A stretch of DNA of 64,000 nucleotides from Ectobius pallidus (lineage: Eukaryota > Arthropoda > Insecta > Blattodea > Ectobiidae). Location: assembly GCA_964059195.1 (NCBI GenBank), contig CAXKWD010000009.1, forward strand, positions 88,509,432-88,573,431, given 5' to 3'. Each line of letters starts with the position of its first letter. Position 1 is the first letter of the stretch. This document shows positions 13,101-22,100 of this stretch, one piece after another. Both the position numbers and the translations under genes were made by a program. The notes beneath the pieces were generated by a model. The model saw nothing but the letters and a program-made list of their open reading frames with translations, did not search any database and was not told the DNA's origin.

Positions 13101-16100
13101 TTAAGATGAGAAGTAGAAATGGTCCAAATAAGGACCAGCGGTCATTAGGTAGTGACAATAAATTATTATTATATAGGTGGTGGTTGGAAAATGAGAAAAA
13201 TTGAACAAAATTGGAAAAAATGGGAAATGAAAATGTTTTAAAATATTTGATTGCTTGATTTTTCTTAGGCCTGTTATTTCCACTGTAATTCAAATTTATA
13301 TGTTGATAGAATTAAATCAGCATTGCCGGTAAGTTTAATGTGTCCAATATCGATGTATGTTGATTTATAGCGTGAATAAAATAGCACTACTGCTTTGATC
13401 GTGTAAAATTTTGTTACATTTCAGTCGATCTCCAAAGGTGGACATAACAGTATGTCTGAAAAGTCATTCTTTAATAAAATATTGCAGCTGAAACCAAGCA
13501 GCCATCATAACTACCGTGAACGCTACTTAATGTAATCATGGATAATGTTATCAGTTGGGTAATGTTGTCACTTTTATGAAGTCCCATATGAATTATTACT
13601 GATACATTGAAAAAATGCTGTTTACTGTGATCAAGATTTGGTTTGTATTATCACATTTTTCTTTTTACAGCTTTATTTCCAAGTACTGTATGCTATTGTA
13701 AGGGTTTTGTTTCCAACTCAACCATGATAATTTGTTGTGTTGAAAGTAACGGTACTGCTCCCAGCTCACAGGATGCACAGATAGGTGTTAGATGTTACAC
13801 CACACTGTAGACTTCCAAAAACATCATGAATATGACTCATAAAGAAAACTGAAACAATTAAAAACGTTTTTCACTGATTGCAATAATAGTCGTTTGCAGT
13901 CTAATCCTGTATTATGAGTGATTCCGTGATTCACAGTTATGTATTATCTTGTATGTACTGGTATGAATAAATAGCTTTTAATTGTGTTTTTGTAATGTGT
14001 TATATATTCATAAATAACCTTCAATTAATTCTTTCAGATAGTGTTATCAATCTGTTAATATTATCAGATTATCCTGAAATGATCACAGTAATCTACGTGC
14101 ACTGTATTTTATATGTGACAGTAGTCTACATACTCATCAGTTTACGGTATTGTTGTTAGCTTTGGAAATTCATTTTTAAAAATATCCAACCAAGATTGAT
14201 AATAAGGAAGGTTGAAAGTGGAACAGTATTTTATTAATTAAATGTGCTTATGTAATTGCAGGATTTGGCCATGGGTACAGATGCAGAGGGAGAACGAATC
14301 AAAGATCACATGAGGAACATTGTGCCTATCCTCCTGGATCAAGCTGTGTCTGCACGAGACAAGATGCGTATCATTATGCTCTACGTAATCTCAAAGAATG
14401 GAATCAGCGAGGAGAACCTAACTAAGCTAGTGCAGCATGCACAGATCTCACCTCAAGACAAACAAACCATCATCAACATGGCAAATCTGGGATTAAATGT
14501 AGTACTTGATGTAAGTTTTGCTATCTGTATTTATATGTGGATTAGTTGGGTTGGCTCCCTGGCATGCTGCAAGGGGCACTATTCTGGTTGTAGGTGTGCT
14601 ATTTTAATTTTAATTTTAATTATGGTGATAACAATTGAAGGCATGAGAGTGATAAGTGGATACATAGTAACATCTAAAAAATTCACTTGGAATAGGAAGA
14701 CACAATGAAGTGGAACGATATTAATACATTTTTCTTGGAGAATACTCACTACTTCATTAATATTCATTACTTACTAGTAACCGGCTTTCGATAGGACCTC
14801 CCTACTGCCTACATCCAACTGCCACACTTCTGTCTTGTACCACCTGGTGACGCTTTCATGAGTTTCCCAATTAGGCCTAACTCTTTCTCCCCTGGGATGT
14901 CAAAATTCTGGAGGTTATTTCTGTTTTTCTGTATGTAGATCTTCTTCCATACAGTCAACTGAATTGGATAATGCAGATCTTTAAATATATTTCAGAAATA
15001 TTAGGCGGGTAAAATTGAAAAGTTCTCAGTAGCAGCACATGTATGGAATTCTGTTCATGATGTAAAGGAAGCGGCTCTAATTAAGATATACATACAAAAC
15101 ATAGAAATAACTTTCAGTGTTTTGGGATCCATGGGGAGAACGAGTTAGGCCTAATTGGGAAACTCTTGAAACCACAACAGCATCACCAGGTGGTACAAGA
15201 TGGAAGTTGGCAGTTGGATGTAACTGATGATGAAAGGGAGGTCCTATCGAAAACCAGTTACTACTAAGTAATGAATAATAAGGAAGTAGTGAGCGTTCTC
15301 CAAGATATTATTTATTAATATTAAAAATGTAACCAGCATTGGCTCCATTTAATTTAATAACAAATATCAGGCTCTTAAATGAAATACAGACAGTTTAAAT
15401 TATTTAATTATATCTTATCTTGTGACTGCAGATGTTGGCAAGACAAGCATGCACAGGATTCTGAAGTGAATCGTTAGGCGTTCCATCCTTTTTACAACCA
15501 CCTGTACATACAGTAAAACCTTGTTTAGCGTTTTCGCTTCTCAGGAATTCCTGTCTTTAAAGAATAAAATTTGAAATCTCTTACCATAAGAATAGTGTCC
15601 CCCTCCCCCCCGTTTAAGGAAAATTTTGGGTTCGTTGATACCACACTATATTTATTCTCAGTTAAAGGTTGAAAATCGGTGATTTTTAGCTTCTTGTGTT
15701 CTTCATAAACGAAGGAAGCCATATATTAATTTATTTTTTGTGTCAAGTGTTCGAAAGAGTGGTAAAATGAGGAAAAAAAAAGTCACTTTTCTAATCTAGA
15801 AATGACAGTCTGTAAATAGAAAACGGCTTCTGGATGGCTAGAATTACGACTGACGGTGAGATAACCTATGGTTACTAGTTTTTTTTATAAAACACAGGAT
15901 ATGTAACCTAAACTAACCTAACCTAACCTAACCTAGAGTTATGGAAAACAAGTGTCACTAATTGTTATAACAGTGAAATAAGTACCTCTAAACACTTCTT
16001 GGAGATTGTCCTCTTAGACACATTATCTTCACTGACTAAAGCATCCGTGAGAAATGTGGTCTTCCAATAAAATTCCTGTATGTAGTATGGTATATAGTGT

Positions 16101-19100
16101 GGCATGAATGAAACCAGAAGTGTTGAAGTGTTGAAGTGCATCAATGACTAAAGCATCCGTGAGAAATGTGGTCTTCCAATAAAATTCCTGTATGTAGTAT
16201 GGTATATAGTGTGGCATGAATGAAACCAGAAGTGTTGAAGTGTTGAAGTGCATCAATGAAACTAGACCCAAATCCTACTTCTAAGGAATAACAGCTATTT
16301 ATATATCAAGTATGTAAAGCAAGGCTTTAGCGGACGAATCTAGTATTTTGGACGAGGTGCAGACATGTCTGAAATATGTGATGAGTACGCTAAATTTTTT
16401 GGGTACATGGTTCATAAAATAGTTTTGGTAAAAGTTCTCTAATTTTACAACTAACGAGCTCAATTTTTCACTCATTTTCAATGACCCTTTGTAAAGAAAG
16501 CAAACAGATATGGTGTTTGTACCGATAGTGCATATTTATAAATTTGTCTTGCTATGTATTTGCTTCTTTTTCTTAAAAATTCATTTAAAAACATCGTTAC
16601 GGTAATAATTTTGATTAATTAAACTAAATTTATTTACTTTAATTGAAATTACACGTCATTTTTATCATCTTTCCTCAACAAAACTTATTATTTTCATAAA
16701 ATTAAATAAAAATTGTTTACAGTGGATATTTATTTGTCATTACAACAAAAAACACACAACGTTTCGGTCAACGTTCCAAACCATAAGACCTTCTTCAGGT
16801 GACTGTTTACAAGAAGAGAATAAAACTCTCAATTGTCCGTGTCATAACAAACACTTCCGTTGTAAGTGGAATACGCACGATTAGAATGGAACAAAAAATT
16901 GGTATTACGAAAATGCTTATCAATCCAATCAACAGGTATTTCATACGGGGACTCTTCTATAACACCCACAGGAGGAAGAGGAAAGCGTATAACATTTCTA
17001 TTCTTTTTTGTTCTCTTAATGACCCCCAACCACTCATCACCCAAGTCACCGTCAAATCAGTTCAAAACGAAATCTTGATTACATCCGATATTCCAAGCTT
17101 CGCACACTTTTCTCCTAATAACATCGTCCTCAACCTTTAAGATCTTCAAAGCACCCATACGATGATTATTCTCGATCAAATGTTGGCTAAGACCAGTAGA
17201 CGTTTTCCTACTTCTAATATCTCTCTTGTGCTCACGAAGTCTGATTTTAAAGGATCTACCCGTTTCACCAATATAATCACAATCCAAGCATGAGATTGAA
17301 TATACCCCTGTATATTCCATTCGGTCCTTATCGTGCGTATTCCACTTACAACGGAAGTGTTTGTTATAACACGGACAATTGAGAGTTTTATTCTCTTCTT
17401 GTAAACAGTCACCTGAAGAAGGTCTTATGGTTTGACCGAAACGTTGTGTGTTTTTTGTTGTAATGACAAATAAATATCCACTGTAAACGATTTTTATTTA
17501 ATTTTATGAAAATATTTGAATCAGTGGAAATCTGGACCATTATGACAGATTTAAAACTTATTATACCTTGTTAAAAGAAGCAGTTTGCACAAGAGGCTCA
17601 TCTGAACACATTCTCTTCAACTTCCAGTGTGGTGTATTGGTTTAAAATGCTATGTGATAATGTTGATATGGTATGTTCGAATCCCCCTCCGTTCAGGTTC
17701 AAAATAAAATATTATAATTTTCAAATTATTTGTTGAATACAAGATATCCAAAGGACAAGATTTACATTCCTTCTTAATAATATTAACCTATACACATAAA
17801 AAGCATACAAAAATAAACTTCACTGGAAGACACCGTACAGACATCTAGTTGGAACTATGTATTATTGTTTCTTGGGCTTCCAACTGGGTTTGGTTCCAAG
17901 CTTTTGGCAGCTATTTTCACTGCCATCTTCTGGGAGAAGTGAAAAAACTGCTTCATATAGAGGAAAAGACTGGATACACTAGAATGAGTGAGGGCCAATA
18001 GGAAAATTAGAAAATGGAATAATTAAATGGAGAGTTTCGATTGGTTGGGAAGGAAAAATTGAGTTTAATAATGTTGTTGGATGTGAAATCGGTCCTGTTC
18101 GGAACTAGTTGAAAGAAGAGGTTATCATGTCAATTTTAGTGGCCTAGACTGTTAACATTACTTTAGCGGCCTAGGCTGATAAAGTGCTACTTTACAGCAT
18201 GTTAACTGTCTGACAAGCAGCTGTTTTAGAGATCATACACTAAAAAATATATTCGAGTAATTACCTCTTATTAGTGAATTTCTAAGCTGGTGAAATGGGA
18301 TATACATGGGACTTTTGAATGTTGTTCCTTACTCTTAAAAATGAAAGGTGAGGTTGTGTCATGAGTAAGACATCCAAGCGTAAATATGGTATTTATGTTC
18401 ATGTGACTGATAACAGGGCAATCGAAAGAAGGTCTACCAAGTACCTCGTAAGGAACGTATTACTGAACAGACTTACCAAATGTCTCGCTGGACTCCTATC
18501 ATAAAGGACATCATGGAAGATTCTATTGAAGAAAAGCTGGACCAAAAGCATTTCCCTTTCCTAGCTGGTCGGGCTGCATCTTCAGGATACCATGCACCAA
18601 CAAGGTATGGAGTACATTGCTTGCTAGTGCTTTTTTTTTTAAAGATGGGTATCCTCAGATGTACAGTAAAATACCAGTATAACGAAATTTAGGGGACCCC
18701 AGAAATGAATTTGTTATAGTGAAATTTTGTTATACTGAAATTTTAAAGGTGTACTATTGTGGACTTTATTTTTTTAAAAAGTTAAAATAGTCACCAACCA
18801 CTGCACATGAATTTAAAACAGAATCTGGCATTTTGTTGTGTGATAAAAGAAAATCTTGAAGACTGTACCATGTGTTGCCTGTACAAGAGTCAAACTCTGT
18901 TGATCACTGTGTTGCACACCTTTCTCTTCAACCTCATCATCACTCAAAATGTCTGCCGCAATCCCATCATCTGTGATTTCTTGTTACACTATCACATCAC
19001 AGTCCACACTGAACATAGTCATTAAGATTCACCCTTGAAGGACCGTCTTACTTTTCCAGTTTTCTTCTCTTTCTATGTCATCTAGCATTTTATTCCAGCC

Positions 19101-22100
19101 TTTATAAAGCAGTTAGCGATTATTATTTCTTCTTTAAGCTATTTCCATTCAGCATTCAACACTCAGCATTTAATATCTCTCCTTGAGGCAATATTACACA
19201 GTATACATCAGAAAAAATATTATTATATACAGACAAATGAGCAAAATTTTATTTTGTTATACTGAAAGTTCTAAATTTGTTATAATGAAATGTTTTAACA
19301 CATATTAAATAGGGAAAATAGAAAGGGCCAGTACATAATTTTGTAATACTGAAAACTTTGTTGTACTGATGTTTGTTATACTGGTATTTTACTGTATAAT
19401 GCATTTCACAAGCCACCAAAAAAATTCTATGTAGCCTTTCATATAGAGGTGTTTGTTTTTGCTAGTAAGCTATAAAACGAAATGCTGTATTTCAGGTTAA
19501 GATTACATTTTCTTAACATATTAGGTTGTTAGGGTTATTTAAGGGTAAAATTAAATCACGAAATAATGCTAATTTCATAAATAAAACCACAAAAGCCATT
19601 ATCAGCTACTGAATAAAACCTATTGATAATTATTCTTTTTCGTCATTTTTTATTCCTCAGTTGGATTGTCAGGAGTTTTGCACTACCTTCATGAAAAGAA
19701 ATTTCATGCTAGTTTTTTCAACAAAGGTCAACAACAATTTTAATTTAAAATGTGTAAGTCAAGGATAGTCAATTGTCATTAAAGCTCTGTAGTTATGTTA
19801 CTATAACTTTTACCCTTTAATGCATATATGGGCAACGCCCGGCCCGCAGGCCGGATGTGGCCCTCCCCAACTTTTGATCCGGCCCGCGGAACATTTTAAA
19901 ATTGCACTCGAAAAAGTAAATATTTTCGGTTCACGGACTGATGCCAACATTGATTATCTTGTTTCTGAAATTCAAGCTCAAGCTTCTCATTAATTTCTGC
20001 TGATTGCAAGTAAATACCTAATCAGTTCGATATTGTTCTCATTCATGTAACTTCAGCATTATACTTTATAAATTTAAAAAACTGCATCATGATTATTTTT
20101 TCACAATTACCTATTATCTCCGGCCCGCGACTTCATAAATATCGTAAAGTTTAGCCCGTATCTTTCCAAAGGTTGCCCATACCTGCTTTAATGCATCGTA
20201 TTTCAAGGTTTTAAAATGAAATAGGTTATCTTCCCAAGGTTATTTCACAATATAGGTAGGTATGGTTAAAATTTAATTATTGAAATCACCCATTTATTTA
20301 AAATTTTGAATGCTTCCTTCATGTTACTATAAATTATAATGGCGCCATAATTGACAATATATTTTCTGCTTTAACAGAAGGCAAAAAAGGTAAACCCTTG
20401 AAATTTGTGAAGTTGCTTCGTTTCGATAACATGTTACAGTGGAGTAGGAAACTTTTCTTATTCAGTTTTGCAAGTGCATATTTTCAGCTACATTCATTTG
20501 ATATACATTATATGCAGATATAAAGTATAAAGTAAATTATATCTGACATTACTGTTTTGGGGGTACAGTTGAAAGCCGTAAAAAGGAAAATGTAATAACA
20601 TAAACCGAATCTTTGATCACAATAAACAGCATTTTTTCATTGTATGAGTATTAATCCGTACGGGACTTCATAAAAGTGATATCATTACCCGATTGATAAC
20701 ATTTTCCGTGATTACATTAAGTGGCGTTCACTGTACTTACAGAAATAAAATAATGAGGTGTATTCTGTTTTCTGCAGTGCTCGTTATGGTCATTGGCACA
20801 AGGACAAGGGACAGCAGACAGTAAAAAATGTACCTCGCCTGATTATGTTCGTGATTGGTGGAGCGTGCTTCTCAGAGATCCGATGTGCATATGAAGTCAC
20901 TAATGCCACCAAGAATTGGGAAGTCATTGTTGGTAAGTTGTGCTGTAAGATTGCATCTAGTTACTGTAAAGGATCATGTATGCTGAAGCTGAAAGATTAG
21001 GCTTTAAATTCCTTTGTAAAATAATTTTAAAATATTGGTGGTATTGAACATTATCAGTGTTAATGTGAAAACATCAGCCGTGTATAGTAGGCCTGTATTG
21101 AAATTTAATAAAAAAGAATTGTTTAAAAATATTTTAAAAGTAGTTGTCGGCCTTGGTACATGTCCAACTTTTGGCCCCTGCCGCCATATTGGGCATGCCA
21201 TGTGAGTTCGATGGGTCTTGGGGAACCTCTGTTGTGCTCTTTATCTCATCAGCAATGAAACCCACATCTGTACTTGACCCAAGTTGTCCAAGCTTGCTAG
21301 TTGCCTTGTAGCTGGACACCCCCTTTATAATATACAGTGGAACCTCGTTAACACGTTTCTCTAGGGACCGAAAAAAATAGACGTCTTAAACGGGAAAACG
21401 TACTACTGAAAATTAAAAAAAAAAAATCATCGGAAGTATGTAGATAGGCCTATGTTTTCTAAGTTGCTCAGAACCACCCAAAAGTGCATCCTAATGACTC
21501 AGAAATACCCATACTGACACACAGGAGCTTCTATGCCAAGCCATTACTTATGCCTAACGATTTTGTTTGAAAAAATTAAAACTTGCAAAAATTAAAACTT
21601 GCAAAAATTAAAACTTGCAAAAATTGAAGGAATGTATGGGAGCCATATTTAATGAAAAACCATACGAAATTCACAAAAAAACATCCACTTTATTCTAAAA
21701 TATCACACATAAAACAAGTTGCACTCCACAATCTATTAACAAACATAAAATAACTGGAAGTGTAATTGTTCAAAATTTCAGACATGTCAAAATGTTCAGC
21801 GAACAAAGTCAAATTGCTAATGAAATGCGATCCAATACACACGTGAGAAGCATGATCTGCTTTATTTAACTATTTTTGGGAATTACATAGTGAAGTGTAT
21901 GCAGCTATGCAGCTGACGCACCAAAATCCGCGGAAAACAAAATGAACAATGAGAAGCAACTACAGTGGCTGATGATTGGTGTCCAAATGACCAATGAGAA
22001 GCAACTACAAAGGCTGACGATTGGTTCCATAGAGCAAAGAGTACAAGAATTCTGACAAGAAAGAGTACAAGAAATATTTAGTGAAGCATGTATGTAATAA

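Larger units (their letters stand above)
16692..17552 (-). mobile_element. Penelope-like element fragment with GIY-YIG remnant and 12-bp target duplication
   Basis: AAAACTTATTAT flanks it exactly at 16680-16691 and 17553-17564. Inverted arms of about 185 bp (16692-16880 and 17325-17511) each carry a hammerhead-like core. The interior encodes part of a GIY-YIG endonuclease on the minus strand. A 41-nt tail follows the right arm. Reverse transcriptase is absent, as in typical 5'-truncated Penelope copies. Confidence 0.85.

Noticed and set aside
14511..14708. In-frame continuation of Rop exon F beyond 14510
   Set aside because: The conserved protein stops at LNVVLD before a GTAAGT donor, and exon G resumes the family sequence exactly in phase.
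15190..15280. Active hammerhead in the 14719-15326 foldback
   Set aside because: CTGATGA and GAAA boxes are present, but stem I partners do not pair and stem II is poor; treated as degenerate.
16799..17140. 113-codon open frame on the plus strand
   Set aside because: Antisense to the GIY-YIG remnant and the inverted arms of the Penelope fragment.
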